A DNA stretch of 64,000 nt from UBA2589 sp965223235 (GCA_965223235.1 CBDCVV010000019.1:124001-188000), one strand, 5' to 3'. Shown: positions 33,864-43,712, counted from the first letter of the stretch. The notes: generated by a model not told the origin, from the letters alone. Program-made: numbers and translations.

Positions 33864-35051
33864 CTACTTCTCGTATAAGAGATAGGGCCGCACCGACGTC
33901 TCGAATGCTTCGAGTTGTCGGGGAACATCGGCGAGCAGCTCGTCGATCGATGTCCCCGCATCCACTCCACGACGCAGCGCATCGCTCCCCCACAGGATGT
34001 CGATCGGCATCAACGTCTCTTCGTACTCGTACGGGGGAGCGCGCCAGGAAAAGTCGGGAGCGACCCTTCGACTCGCGATCAAGATCGCCACGGCCGCGCG
34101 AACGGACCGTACCCGGTGTTCGTCCACAATATGAATCTGCGCGCCCCCACAGACCCGGCCCGCATGCTTTTGAAACGTGGGCTCGAAGTAGCACGGCCGA
34201 AGCCGTACCCCCGGGTCAGGACCCAGGAGAGCCGAGACTTCGTCCACCAAGGCTCGACCGTCCAACCACGGAGCACCAAAGAGCTCGAATGGGCGGGTGG
34301 TACCTCGGCCCTCCGAAAGATTCGTCCCCTCGAGCAGCACCATACCCGGATACACGATCGCCGACTCCGGCGTCGGAAGGTTCGGACTCGGGGCGACCCA
34401 CGGAAGCCCTGTGGATGCCCACGTCACCGATCGTTCCCATCCTTCGCACGGCACGACCTTCAGCTGGCATCCGATCCCGCGCTCGGCGTTGAGCCAACGG
34501 GCCAGCTCGCCCGCGGTGAGTCCGTGTCGAAGCGGGACCGGGTGCAGCCCTACGAAAGACTCGAAGCCGTCCCGTAGGACGGCGCCCTCCCGTACCGCCC
34601 CACCGATCGGATTCGGTCGATCGAGCACGACGAACTCCACTCCTGCGGAAGCACACGCCTCCATCGCGAGTGCCATCGTCCAGACGAAGGTGTACACTCG
34701 AACGCCGACGTCTTGTAGATCGAAGAAGACAACTTCGAGCCCCTCGAGCATCTCCGGCGTCGGCTTCCGCACTTCGCTATAGAGCGAGTGGACGGGCAAC
34801 CCGGTCACCGGATCGGCGTAGTGGTCCGACTCGATCATGTTGTCTTGCTTCTCTCCACGTGCTCCGTGCTGGGGCCCAAAAAGCGCCTGGATCGAGAAAC
34901 CGTCCTGCAGAAGTACGTCGACAGCTAGCTGGAGGTCGGTGTTCACCGACGCGGGGTGGAGTATCAGTCCAGCCGGTCGATCGCGAAGCTCCGGATACAC
35001 CTCCCCCACACGTTCCAGTCCGGTGCGAACGGAATGACCGCACTTCGTCAC
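33864..35051 (-). CDS. namZ: DUF1343 family, exo-beta-N-acetylmuramidase NamZ-like
   Basis: 395 aa covering the full DUF1343 length. ALFGPQHGARGEKQDN (about 56), SLYSEVRKPTPEML (about 88), FDLQDVGVRVYTFVWTM and DRPNPIGG are family motifs. Known members release terminal N-acetylmuramic acid from peptidoglycan fragments. Most have a signal peptide; this one begins MTKCGHSVRTGLERVGE with none, so it would act in the cytosol, perhaps in muropeptide recycling. The gene pair downstream is the tandem lipoprotein set, convergent. Eight bases separate its start from the stop of the secreted protein that follows upstream, so the two may be co-transcribed. Confidence 0.9.
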   Translation of the reverse strand: MTKCGHSVRTGLERVGEVYPELRDRPAGLILHPASVNTDLQLAVDVLLQDGFSIQALFGPQHGARGEKQDNMIESDHYADPVTGLPVHSLYSEVRKPTPEMLEGLEVVFFDLQDVGVRVYTFVWTMALAMEACASAGVEFVVLDRPNPIGGAVREGAVLRDGFESFVGLHPVPLRHGLTAGELARWLNAERGIGCQLKVVPCEGWERSVTWASTGLPWVAPSPNLPTPESAIVYPGMVLLEGTNLSEGRGTTRPFELFGAPWLDGRALVDEVSALLGPDPGVRLRPCYFEPTFQKHAGRVCGGAQIHIVDEHRVRSVRAAVAILIASRRVAPDFSWRAPPYEYEETLMPIDILWGSDALRRGVDAGTSIDELLADVPRQLEAFETSVRPYLLYEK

Positions 35052-35059
35052 GGGTCGGC

Positions 35060-36766
35060 CTACTTCCCGATTTCGAGGACGAACAGCTGACCGGTCTCGG
35101 CGCCCCCGATCGTCACATCGTACCGCTCACTCTCGTCCTCCCCAGAGACCGCGTACAGCGTCAGGCGCTCATCTGGGGGAACGCCACAAAACTTGAAGAA
35201 CCCGCTTTGAGCTGCGGTCGCCTCAAAGCCGTTCACGCTCTCCGTGAGTCCGGTGAGGTCCGCCGTCGGATCGATGTTACCGCCACCCGTCATCGAATAT
35301 CCGGTCCACGACACCCGCACTGTCGCACCAGGAACGACCCGACCCCGAGCGTCCACGACCGTGCCACCGAGAAGAACCGACCTTGCCGGCCGCTGGACTC
35401 CCCTGCACGCCTCGAAGAGGACGTCACCAATCGAGGGCATGTGATATTCGAGGCGAGACATCTCCCCACGAATCACGTCGCGCTGGACCGGTTCCGGGAT
35501 GTATCCGGCCTGCTCGAGGAGGGCATCGACGAACCGCACCTGATATCGTCCCTCGGTAAGGCCCGTAATGCTGAACTCACCGTCGGCGTTCGAGTAGACC
35601 TCCTGATTCGAGCCGACGACACCGATGCGCACGCCCCGCAGGGGGACGCCTACGCTGTCGACAACCGTGCCCTCGATCCCACCCGTCTCGACCCGTTGTC
35701 CTAACTGACGCCCCCCGGCTTCCCGCACCTCGAGGACGAGCCCTCCCGTCTGGTGGTACTGGAGGATGTAGGGTCGCTGGCGACCCTCGAAGTCGGTCTG
35801 TGTCGTCATAACCGGCATGCGGATCCACCACTCCGGGACGATCCAGGTGCCATCCGGCATCTGCTCGAACGAGACCCGCCCACCGACATCTGGAGAGGTC
35901 ATCTCCGGATCGAGGTAGCGATAGTCGAAATCCAACCATTGGAGAAGCGCAGTCTCCGGGTGAATCCACATCGTGCCGGCAATGTCCGGGACCGACTTGG
36001 TCTCACCCGTGGGCTCGAAGCCCAACCCGACTAATCCCTCCTCGTTGCCGGCACTCGTCAGCTTGAAGCAGTGGGAGTCGAGGAACTCATCCGAGAGCAG
36101 CACGGTGGCATCGGGCGCGAAGTAGACGTAGTCCCGGCCGTCGCGTTGCACGAAGCCATTCATCGCGAGGTCTTCCGCGGGGCGACTCTCGAAAGGAGTC
36201 CGCAGATACCCCTCTCGCCGACTCTGCTGCTCGTCCAGAACCAAACCACTCCGGTCGAGCTGCCGATCGTATGTCATCGTCTCGTACCGATACGAAGCCC
36301 GTTGATCGGTGAGAGACGCCGCCGAAAGCGCCTTGCGCGCCTCATCCCAAACCTCGGCGACGAGCAGTCCTTCACCACCGGGGCGGACGCTGCATCGGCC
36401 GGCCTCGAGCTCGACCTCGATCCCCGAAAGCTCGATCGCGCTCGATTCGAGTCGGATCTCTTCAGTGATCGTCGTCCCCTCATCCAGGGAGAACGGGGCG
36501 GTGTCGGTCGTCGCCATGCCGATCATCTCGGCGCGAACTCGGTACGAGCCCGCCGGAATCCCCACGAACAAGACGCGGCCCCGTTCGTCCGTAAGCCCGC
36601 TGCGGACATGCTCCCCCGCGTCATCCACTAGATAGGTGATCGCTCCCACCAAAGGTTGGAGCCCTTCCGAGTCGGACACACGCACGAGCACGGTCTGCGA
36701 CTTCGCAGACTGAGGCAGCAGGAGAAGACCTGCGGCGAGCAGGAACAGGTAGTGGGAAGCTCTCAT
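35060..36766 (-). CDS. Secreted carboxypeptidase-regulatory-like domain protein
   Basis: 568 aa. MRASHYLFLLAAGLLLLPQSAKSQ is a signal peptide; the ATG at 36766 is preferred over an upstream one because it begins exactly there. Three CarboxypepD_reg-like beta-sandwich modules are seen, near 25-110 (VRVSDSEGLQPLVGAITYLVDD...), 375-440 (GGIEGTVVDSVGVPLRGVRIGVVG) and 475-530 (LGGTVVDARGRVVPGATVRVSW). The part between, about 130-360, looks like a distinct beta domain. There is no TonB-dependent barrel attached, so it is a periplasmic or surface protein of unknown function. Same direction as NamZ. Confidence 0.82.
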   Translation of the reverse strand: MRASHYLFLLAAGLLLLPQSAKSQTVLVRVSDSEGLQPLVGAITYLVDDAGEHVRSGLTDERGRVLFVGIPAGSYRVRAEMIGMATTDTAPFSLDEGTTITEEIRLESSAIELSGIEVELEAGRCSVRPGGEGLLVAEVWDEARKALSAASLTDQRASYRYETMTYDRQLDRSGLVLDEQQSRREGYLRTPFESRPAEDLAMNGFVQRDGRDYVYFAPDATVLLSDEFLDSHCFKLTSAGNEEGLVGLGFEPTGETKSVPDIAGTMWIHPETALLQWLDFDYRYLDPEMTSPDVGGRVSFEQMPDGTWIVPEWWIRMPVMTTQTDFEGRQRPYILQYHQTGGLVLEVREAGGRQLGQRVETGGIEGTVVDSVGVPLRGVRIGVVGSNQEVYSNADGEFSITGLTEGRYQVRFVDALLEQAGYIPEPVQRDVIRGEMSRLEYHMPSIGDVLFEACRGVQRPARSVLLGGTVVDARGRVVPGATVRVSWTGYSMTGGGNIDPTADLTGLTESVNGFEATAAQSGFFKFCGVPPDERLTLYAVSGEDESERYDVTIGGAETGQLFVLEIGK

Positions 36767-36841
36767 ATGTCCTGAACCGCGGAGGGAGATACACAACATG
36801 CTACGGACACAGGTGGCCACGGTTCCGCTGACTTTCCGCGC

Positions 36842-37984
36842 TTACACGGCGTGCGCAGCTCGGGCGGCCCGTACCTCCTCGAAGACGGCTAGCGCGACGA
36901 CCCCCGTCAATGCAACGGCAAGCGTCACACTCGGTAGGACATCTCCGAGGAACCAGACGGCGAGGGCCGTGCCGACCGCCAGAGTGAACCGCATCGGCGA
37001 CCGCGCCCCAGACGCCCTCCAAAGCCCAAACGCCGGCCCGACCAGGAAGAGCGCCAAACCGATCGCCATCGCAGCACGACCGCCCGAGGCCAGGGCGTGC
37101 GTGGGGTCATGAATGGCCGCCTCGAGCCCGACGGCGTAAGCGATGATGCCCAACATCATCGGGAAGTGGCTCAACGAGTACACGTCCCGCGCGTAGATCG
37201 AGCGCGCGTATCCAGAGCGCTCGATGAGACCGTGCTCCATGCGCGGCATCGTCACCGAGAAGTACGTCCACCACAAAGCACACGACACCGTGACGGCGAG
37301 CACTCCGACTTTGAGCATCTCACCGTCGAGCCCTCCGGCGCTCACCAACCCCGCGGCTGCGACGATAAGCGACTCTCCAAGCGCGATGATGACAATAAGC
37401 CCGTGTCTCTCGGCAAAGTGCTCCGCGTGGATGTTCCAATCCCACGACGGGTCTCCCGCCGCCTTCGCTGCGATGAGGTCCAGGACGATCGTCGCGCTCC
37501 AAAGCCAGATCCTGGCTTCCCCGCCGACGATGCCGCCTGCGAGGGCGCAGACGAGCCCGCCCACCGACAGTGCCCAGAAGTTCCGAACGGCCGCCTGGAG
37601 TCCGGGAGTATGCAGCGCGACCATGCTGTACAACGTCAAGCCGATCAGTCGGACCGCCACATAGGTCCCGGCGAACATCACGGAGCTGTTACCGAACGCC
37701 TCGGGAACAGCCACAGCCATAAAGAACGCTACAGCTGTCCCGGTAAGCGTCACGAGCTCGACCAAGACATTCTGAGTATCCGCGGCGTTCAGAGCCCAGG
37801 TGTACTGCGTCCACGCCCACCACACCATCCAGAACACCAACATCGACTTCCCCGCTCCGACCCAGGTGAGGTCGTGATATAGCAACGCGACCATCTGCGT
37901 GATCGCGAAGACGAAGACGAGGTCGAAGAAGAGCTCGATGAAGGTGGCGCTCTGCCCCTCCGGAGAAACGATCGCTTGGCCCAT
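36842..37984 (-). CDS. Low temperature requirement protein A (LtrA) family membrane protein
   Basis: 380 aa with about ten hydrophobic spans. The family hallmarks FIELFFDLVFVFAITQ (about 15-30), VWWAWTQYTWALN (54-66), HFAERHGLIVIIALGESL (around 215) and a final alternating hydrophobic region are present. LtrA proteins were named from a cold-sensitive Listeria mutant; their biochemical role is unknown. It is a stand-alone gene with 75 bases to the next start and 12 to the outer membrane protein upstream of it on the same strand. Confidence 0.92.
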   Translation of the reverse strand: MGQAIVSPEGQSATFIELFFDLVFVFAITQMVALLYHDLTWVGAGKSMLVFWMVWWAWTQYTWALNAADTQNVLVELVTLTGTAVAFFMAVAVPEAFGNSSVMFAGTYVAVRLIGLTLYSMVALHTPGLQAAVRNFWALSVGGLVCALAGGIVGGEARIWLWSATIVLDLIAAKAAGDPSWDWNIHAEHFAERHGLIVIIALGESLIVAAAGLVSAGGLDGEMLKVGVLAVTVSCALWWTYFSVTMPRMEHGLIERSGYARSIYARDVYSLSHFPMMLGIIAYAVGLEAAIHDPTHALASGGRAAMAIGLALFLVGPAFGLWRASGARSPMRFTLAVGTALAVWFLGDVLPSVTLAVALTGVVALAVFEEVRAARAAHAV

Positions 37985-37996
37985 AGTAGCAGCTCG

Positions 37997-38686
37997 CTAT
38001 CGCTGTGTGCCGCCGGACTCGGATTGGCCGAACGCATCGAAGCCAAAGTGCGCTTGGAGCGTGAAGGTGCGATTCCGGGGATCCAAAATCGCCGCTTTAC
38101 TAACGTCGGAGAATCCGTGCACGTAGGTCAGGTCCGTGCCCGCGTAGGCGATGTTACCGAGCCGGAAGCTGATCCCCAGACCTGCCGTGCCCGACCAGTC
38201 GAGGTCGCTGGGTTCGAAGCCGTCGACAAACGTCTCACACTCCTCCGAAGGACTCTGGTCGACGGAAATCGTGCACCCGGTGTTGATCCCGATGCGCGGC
38301 CCAAGGACGAGGTTGAGGCGAACGGGTCCGGTCCCCACGACGGGTAGTCGCACGGTCAGGGGGAGCTCCAGATACGAAAGGTCGACCAAGATCGGATCAG
38401 AAAGCGCCTCGGAGGCATCCAGCCCCTTCTGTGCCCAATCGAGTCCTAAACCGAGACCGATCGGCCCCGCCGGCAGGATGACGTCCAGGCCCAGATTCAT
38501 TCCGATGTTGCGAGCGGTGCTCTCGATATCGATTCCGCTGAGGTCAGCGAAATTCAGACCGCCTCCGAACTCGATCCCTTGTGCGGCTCCCTCCTGGGGA
38601 AGGGTGGCGCAGAATGCCACGGCGAAGGCCAGGGCCGCCGCTGTGAAAGGGCGAGCTGTTCTGGGTCCATCCGTCTCTTTCGTCAT
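37997..38686 (-). CDS. Outer membrane beta-barrel protein, porin-like
   Basis: 229 aa. The N-terminus has a signal-peptide-like stretch (FTAAALAFAVAFCATLPQEGAAQG). The mature chain alternates short strands and turns (IGMNLGLDVILPAGPIGLGLGLDW, AGLGISFRLGNIAYAGTDLTYVHGF) as in eight-stranded OmpW/OmpA-like barrels. Two cysteines at about residues 158 and 169 may form a disulfide in an extracellular loop. Its ATG overlaps the stop of the M20 peptidase gene (ATGA), so the secreted peptidase and this barrel are co-translated. Confidence 0.78.
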   Translation of the reverse strand: MTKETDGPRTARPFTAAALAFAVAFCATLPQEGAAQGIEFGGGLNFADLSGIDIESTARNIGMNLGLDVILPAGPIGLGLGLDWAQKGLDASEALSDPILVDLSYLELPLTVRLPVVGTGPVRLNLVLGPRIGINTGCTISVDQSPSEECETFVDGFEPSDLDWSGTAGLGISFRLGNIAYAGTDLTYVHGFSDVSKAAILDPRNRTFTLQAHFGFDAFGQSESGGTQR

Positions 38687-40128
38687 GCGATCCCTCCTCC
38701 GCTGAGAGCTTTCACCAGACGATACAGGAATTCCTGCCCCTCATAGAAGTGTTCTATGAGGATGCGCTCGTCCTGACCGTGAGCGCGCACGTCATCCATG
38801 TCCCCGAAAATCCCCGACACACCGTACACTGGAATGCCTTCCAACCGTAGGTAGAGCGCATCGGTGGCACCCGTCGACATGACCGGCAGAACCTGCACAC
38901 CGGGCCACATCTGCTCCGTGATCCTCTCGATCGGGCCCAGAACCTCTTCTGTGAGAGGCGAAGGCGGGGACGGCCGGGCCCGACCCTGTGCCACCACCTC
39001 TACATCGTAAGGCGCCGCCAGCTGTTGCAGTGTAGCCTGTACGTCGTCGGGATCGTGCGTCGGGAAGATCCGGCAGTTGACCGTGGCTTCCGCCAGCTGT
39101 GGCAGGGCGTTGGACGCATGCCCGCCTGAAAGGAGCGTGGCGACACACGTCGTCCGGAGTCGCGAGTTGTAGCCGGCTTCGGACTCCAACACCTCGAGCG
39201 CCTGCTGGTCCTCCGGGTTCTCCACGATGCGTCGCATCGCGTCACCCATCTCCCCACCCACCAGTTCGGCAGACCCCGAGAAGAACGCTTCCGTGACCTC
39301 GTGAAGCATGACGGGAAAGCCGAACGATTGAACCGCGAGCAAGGCCGCGGAAAGGTCGTAGATCGCGTTCTTTCTCACCGGCAGCGACGAATGCCCGCCG
39401 GGATTCGTCGCCCGGAAGGTGAAGGACTGAAACTTCTTCTCCGCGGCTTGCACGTTGTTCGAGATTCGGCGGCCATTCTGCGCCATCCCACCGCCACCCT
39501 CGTTGAGCGCGAACTCCGCATCGATCAGCTCGCGGTGCTCTTCCAAGAGGAAGGCGACGCCATTGCGGGGACCACCTTCCTCGTCGGCGGTGAGAGCGAC
39601 CACGATATCTCGCTCGGGTACGAATCCTTCGCGGCGCATCCGTATGAAGTTCGCCGTGTAGATCGCCGCCTCGTCCTTATCGTCGGTCACTCCTCGCCCG
39701 TAGTAGTAGCCGTCGCGCTCCATGAAGGAGAATGGATCGATGTCACTACTCCAATCCTCCGGGAGCGCCTCCACCACGTCGATGTGAGCAAGCAGCAAGA
39801 TCGGCTTGAGCGTGGAATCACGGCCCCGATACCGGGCCACAAGGTTGCCCTTCGTAGGGGCGTCACTCGGAACCAGGACGTGCACGTCTCCTTCAGGGAA
39901 GCCGGCGTCCAGAAGATGGCGAGCCAGCGCTTCCGCAGCAGCGGTGTTGTTCCCTCGCTCCGTGTTGGTCGTGTTGATCTCGATCAGTTCGGCGAAGATG
40001 TCCCGCGCAAGGTCCTGATACTCCTGTGGAGGCATCGTCTGCGACGCGCCGGGAGTCGGACCAACGACGAGCGTAAGGATCGCGCCGACGATAGCGACGC
40101 AACGGGCGGAGAGGGTAAGGCACTTCAT
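38683..40128 (-). CDS. Secreted M20 family metallopeptidase
   Basis: 481 aa with a signal peptide (CVAIVGAILTLVVGPTPGASQ). LLLAHIDVVEA, YGRGVTDDKDE and TADEEGG are the zinc ligand and catalytic base blocks of the M20 family; a NPGGHSSLP stretch belongs to the dimerisation domain and MSTGATDALYL to the C-terminal ligand region. The family cleaves dipeptides or acyl-amino acids. ATG at 40128 is chosen because GGGAG lies eight bases upstream; 40143 is an alternative. Coupled to the following barrel gene by an ATGA overlap. Confidence 0.9.
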   Translation of the reverse strand: MKCLTLSARCVAIVGAILTLVVGPTPGASQTMPPQEYQDLARDIFAELIEINTTNTERGNNTAAAEALARHLLDAGFPEGDVHVLVPSDAPTKGNLVARYRGRDSTLKPILLLAHIDVVEALPEDWSSDIDPFSFMERDGYYYGRGVTDDKDEAAIYTANFIRMRREGFVPERDIVVALTADEEGGPRNGVAFLLEEHRELIDAEFALNEGGGGMAQNGRRISNNVQAAEKKFQSFTFRATNPGGHSSLPVRKNAIYDLSAALLAVQSFGFPVMLHEVTEAFFSGSAELVGGEMGDAMRRIVENPEDQQALEVLESEAGYNSRLRTTCVATLLSGGHASNALPQLAEATVNCRIFPTHDPDDVQATLQQLAAPYDVEVVAQGRARPSPPSPLTEEVLGPIERITEQMWPGVQVLPVMSTGATDALYLRLEGIPVYGVSGIFGDMDDVRAHGQDERILIEHFYEGQEFLYRLVKALSGGGIA

Positions 40129-40162
40129 CGGTCGGACTCCCATAGGTATTCCAGGCAGGGTC

Positions 40163-40723
40163 TCAATCGACCCAGGTGGTCACATCTGCGGCGCTTTTTC
40201 GCGGCTTCATCTCGGGTGTGCTCTCGGGCTCACCGAGGGTGATGGTGGCGACAATCCGCTCGTTCTCCGAGACGCCCACCGCAGCTCGCGCTCCCGGGTC
40301 ATCCATCACGCCCCCACTCTTCACATGAGAACCGAAGCCTTTCGCGCACGCTGCGAGCGAGAGGTTCTGGATGGCCATGTACGTCGCCGCGTAGTCCTCT
40401 TCGCGAATCTCCGGATTCTCGTGAAGCGTCATGCTGACCGCGAGCATCGCCGGAAGCTCGCGGTGCGAGCGTTCTACCTTTCGAACGACCTCTTCAGCCG
40501 CGGCAGGATCCTCCACCCGCTTCGCCTTCCGGAGCCCCAGCGTTCTGCCGTAAGCAGCTCGCGCCTCGGGACCCAGGACGTAGAAGCGCCAGGGTTCCGT
40601 CATTCTGTGGTTCGGCGCGAACACTGTGGTCTCCAGAATCGCCTCGATGTCGGCTCGGGTCATCTCCCGGTCCGAGTAGCTCTTGATCGAACGCCGTGCG
40701 CGAATTGCCTCGAGAATGTCCAT
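40163..40723 (-). CDS. Nitroreductase family protein
   Basis: 186 aa, FMN-binding NADPH-dependent oxidoreductase of the short type. MDILEAIRARRSIKSYSDREM is the N-terminal FMN phosphate loop, APNHRMTEPWRFYVL binds flavin, and SLAACAKGFGSHVKSG around 125-140 is the second conserved block. The reaction could be reduction of nitro, quinone or enone groups. It is cytosolic. Divergent from the APC permease with 128 bases between the chosen starts. Confidence 0.92.
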   Translation of the reverse strand: MDILEAIRARRSIKSYSDREMTRADIEAILETTVFAPNHRMTEPWRFYVLGPEARAAYGRTLGLRKAKRVEDPAAAEEVVRKVERSHRELPAMLAVSMTLHENPEIREEDYAATYMAIQNLSLAACAKGFGSHVKSGGVMDDPGARAAVGVSENERIVATITLGEPESTPEMKPRKSAADVTTWVD

Positions 40724-40851
40724 GAATCACCGGTTTGGGGAACGAGAGCGGAATCTCGCACCAAGAACTCCAACTGGAAAAGTCGCGCACCAAGGCGTAC
40801 CGTCGCCCGCGGTCAGGGGTGCTCGACGACGAGACGAGAGCGGGAGGCGCA

Positions 40852-42201
40852 TTGTCCTTCAAGAAGGAGCTGGGTCGTTTCGACACCGCGATGGTCGCGG
40901 TGGGAGGGATCATCGGCGCGGGCATCTTCATCAACCCCTTCGTGGTGGCTCAGCGCCTGGACTCTCCGACCCTCGTGCTCGGAGCGTGGGTCGCAGGGGG
41001 TGTGATCGCTTTGGCTGGAGCACTCACCTTTGCCGAGCTTGGCACCCTTTTTCCGAGAGCGGGCGGGCACTACGCCTATCTTCGGGAGGCGTACCACCCT
41101 CTGGCTGGCTTCCTATACGGGTGGGGCCTCCTACTCATGATCGAAGGAGGCGCAATCGCAGCCGTTGGCATCACGTTCGCAGAGTACACACTGCGTCTCG
41201 TCGGGCGCCCTGGTGTCGACGCGCGCCTTCTCACGGCGCTCGCGATCATCGTGGTCGCGGCAGTCAACTATTTGGGTGTAAAGCCGGGGAGCCGACTGCT
41301 GAACACCTTCGTGATCCTCAAGCTCCTCCCGCTCGGACTCCTGATCGGAGCGGGGCTCGTCCTCCCCTTCCCCGAACCGACGTGGAGCGACCCGATTCAG
41401 ACCACGGGGAACTCGGACGTTCTTCTCGTCGCGTTCGGTGCAGCCCTCATTCCGGTCATGTTCTCGTACGGCGGATGGCAGAACGCGAATTATGTGGCGG
41501 AGGAGATGAAGGACCCACGCCGCGACTTACCCGTCAGCCTCCTCGTCGGCACCGCAATCGTGGTGCTCGTGTACGTGCTCGTGAACAAGGTCTACCTGGA
41601 CACGCTCGGTCATGGCGGTCTCGCAGGCACGGAGACTCCCGCCTCGGACGCGGCACAAGTCCTCTTCGGCGATGTCGGTGACAGGCTCATCACCCTCGGG
41701 ATTGCGATCTCGACGTTCGGCTTCCTCAATCTGACGATGCTTGCGCCGACCCGCGTGTACTATGCGATGGCCCGCGACGGTGTCTTCCCCAAGCGCCTTG
41801 CTCAACTCCACCCCAGGTACGGCACGCCGGGACTCGCCATCATCGTTCAGTCGACGTGGGCGATCGCGCTCGTCTACACCGGAACGTTTGGGCAGCTGGT
41901 CGACTACGTGGTGTCCGCAGATTGGATCTTCTTCGGAGCTGCCGGGGCCAGCCTCTTCGTCTTCCGAAAGCGAATCCCTCTCTCGGAGCGACCGGACGGG
42001 GTGTTTCGCACACCGGGGTATCCCTGGGTCCCTGGACTCTTCGTCGCGGTGGCTGTTCTCATCGTCAGCAGCGTGCTATGGACGGCGCCGAAGCGGTCCC
42101 TCGTCGGCTTCGCTATCCTCGCGATGGGCGTGCCCGCCTATCTCTACTGGAGCCGCCCCGGCCCGCACGCCCCCGAACACTCCGAGCACGAGATCCAATG
42201 A
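40852..42201 (+). CDS. APC family amino acid permease
   Basis: 449 aa with 12 spans. VAVGGIIGAGIFINPFVVA (about 15-33) is the unwound helix-1 substrate site with GxGIF, and FAELGTLFPRAGGHYAYLREAY follows near 65. The start TTG at 40852 has GGGAGG four bases upstream; a GTG at 40819 and TTG at 40735 are alternatives that extend into poorly conserved sequence. It is an inner-membrane importer or exchanger of amino acids. Its stop overlaps the aminotransferase ATG, so uptake and transamination of the same amino acid is a fair inference. Confidence 0.9.
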   Translation: MSFKKELGRFDTAMVAVGGIIGAGIFINPFVVAQRLDSPTLVLGAWVAGGVIALAGALTFAELGTLFPRAGGHYAYLREAYHPLAGFLYGWGLLLMIEGGAIAAVGITFAEYTLRLVGRPGVDARLLTALAIIVVAAVNYLGVKPGSRLLNTFVILKLLPLGLLIGAGLVLPFPEPTWSDPIQTTGNSDVLLVAFGAALIPVMFSYGGWQNANYVAEEMKDPRRDLPVSLLVGTAIVVLVYVLVNKVYLDTLGHGGLAGTETPASDAAQVLFGDVGDRLITLGIAISTFGFLNLTMLAPTRVYYAMARDGVFPKRLAQLHPRYGTPGLAIIVQSTWAIALVYTGTFGQLVDYVVSADWIFFGAAGASLFVFRKRIPLSERPDGVFRTPGYPWVPGLFVAVAVLIVSSVLWTAPKRSLVGFAILAMGVPAYLYWSRPGPHAPEHSEHEIQ

Positions 42202-43301
42202 GCGACGCACTCCGACCCGATACCTGGGCCCCGTACATGACGTGGGCCAAACATCACGAGAAAGCTCGCTTCGATCTCACCGGTTCGAATCTCCTCCCTT
42301 GCACACTCGACGAGCTTCCTGGGGCACGGGAAGCACTCGAGCTCTACGGGCGAAACGACGACGGATGGCCGCCACTCGTAACAGCGATCGCAGAGCGATT
42401 CGGGTGTGACGAGTCGAAGGTGGCCACCGCCTCGGGGGCCTCGGGCGCGAACTTCCTCGCTCTGGCCGCGATCCTTCGACCTGGGGACGAAGCGCTCTTC
42501 GAGTGGCCCGGGTACGACCCCCACATCGGGGCTGCGCGCTTTCTAGGGGCCCGCGTCCGGACCTTCTCCCGCAGCTGGAGTGACGGCTTTCGACTCGATC
42601 CGGACGCGGTCGAGCGGGCCATGACCAAAGACACGCGGGCCATTGTCATTACGAATCTTCACAACCCGTCTGGCGTGCACGCGGAGCCGGAAGCACTGAG
42701 TCGGGTGGGAGAGCTCGCACGAGCGGTCGGAGCGAAGGTGTTGGTGGACGAGGTCTACCTCGATGCAACGTCGGGAGTGGACCCGACGCCCGCCGCACAA
42801 CGCGACGACGTCTTCGTGTCGACGAACAGTCTGACCAAATCGTACGGGTTGGCTGGGATTCGGGTCGGGTGGATTCTCGCCGATGCCACGACGGTGGAGC
42901 ACGCGAAGAGAGTCCGAGATGTTGTCGACGCGGTGGGATCCATTCCGTCCGAAACGATCGGAGTGCTCGCCTTCGAAAGGCTCGATACACTGCTCGCCCG
43001 CGCCCGCGCGATCCTGGACCGAGGCTCGAGTACCCTCAGCGCTTTCGTTGCGGAGAGGGCTGAGTTGGAATGGATCGCACCGCTGGGAGGGGCTGTCGGC
43101 TTTCCGCGACTCTCCGGGGTCGACACTGCGGAGAAGTTCATAGAATCCGCGTTTCGCGACTTCGACGTGGGCGTGACCCCGGGCTCTCTATTCGGCGCGC
43201 CGGAGCACTTTCGCGTGGCGGTGGCCGGGCCCTTCGACGAACTGGAACACGGACTCGAGCGCTTGGGATCCGCGCTCGATGCTTGGTCGAGAGTCCGCTA
43301 A
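42198..43301 (+). CDS. PLP-dependent aminotransferase, class I/II
   Basis: 367 aa, fold type I. NLHNPSG at 153-159, DEVYLD at 184-189 and the PLP lysine K214 in STNSLTKSYG are intact; SGASGANFLALAA (79-91) forms the phosphate-binding loop. Length and general shape resemble aspartate or alanine aminotransferases of the short class. ATG at 42198 overlaps the permease stop as ATGA, while longer in-frame starts run far into the permease gene. Amino donor unknown. Confidence 0.92.
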   Translation: MSDALRPDTWAPYMTWAKHHEKARFDLTGSNLLPCTLDELPGAREALELYGRNDDGWPPLVTAIAERFGCDESKVATASGASGANFLALAAILRPGDEALFEWPGYDPHIGAARFLGARVRTFSRSWSDGFRLDPDAVERAMTKDTRAIVITNLHNPSGVHAEPEALSRVGELARAVGAKVLVDEVYLDATSGVDPTPAAQRDDVFVSTNSLTKSYGLAGIRVGWILADATTVEHAKRVRDVVDAVGSIPSETIGVLAFERLDTLLARARAILDRGSSTLSAFVAERAELEWIAPLGGAVGFPRLSGVDTAEKFIESAFRDFDVGVTPGSLFGAPEHFRVAVAGPFDELEHGLERLGSALDAWSRVR

Positions 43302-43312
43302 AAGCCCTGTGT

Positions 43313-43681
43313 TCAGCTCTTCCTCAGCTTCCCTCCCCATAGGGTGAGCGGCACGATCAGGGCTAGGAAAACGATGTGATACCACACCGGCATGAGGTCC
43401 CAGTACATGACCTCAACCGCGATCCCGATGATCAAGTTCACCGCCGCAAGCAGCTTCACGGCCGTCATGGCGTCCGGAGCCCCCTTGATCGCCGCGGCCA
43501 CGAAGCCTGCCAGCACGGACAGGGCGGCGCTGAAGGCGATGAGGCCTAGGAGAAGACCCGTCGAAGTAATGGGCTCGCCAGCCTCGACCACACCTCCTGC
43601 CAGAAGCCCCGCATTCCCGCCATTCCAGAGTACGCCCCATAGGACGGTCCCGGCGACTACCGCACCGATTGTCTTGCCCAT
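43313..43681 (-). CDS. Small integral membrane protein
   Basis: 122 aa with four hydrophobic spans (about 5-30, 42-65, 75-92, 100-115). The start ATG at 43681 is chosen because the reading frame upstream has no family-like sequence. PVWYHIVFLALIVPLTLWGGKLRKS is the last span with a basic end, indicating a cytosolic tail. I do not recognise a family with confidence. Divergent from the ArsR gene, sharing the promoter region. Confidence 0.7.
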   Translation of the reverse strand: MGKTIGAVVAGTVLWGVLWNGGNAGLLAGGVVEAGEPITSTGLLLGLIAFSAALSVLAGFVAAAIKGAPDAMTAVKLLAAVNLIIGIAVEVMYWDLMPVWYHIVFLALIVPLTLWGGKLRKS

Positions 43682-43712
43682 CACCCGCTCCGAAAGCTGA
43701 GGTCCTTCGTCG

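Noticed and set aside
41856..42197. Long N-terminal extension of the aminotransferase
   Set aside because: It overlaps the permease gene throughout in another frame and has no family similarity; ATG 42198 with ATGA overlap is convincing.
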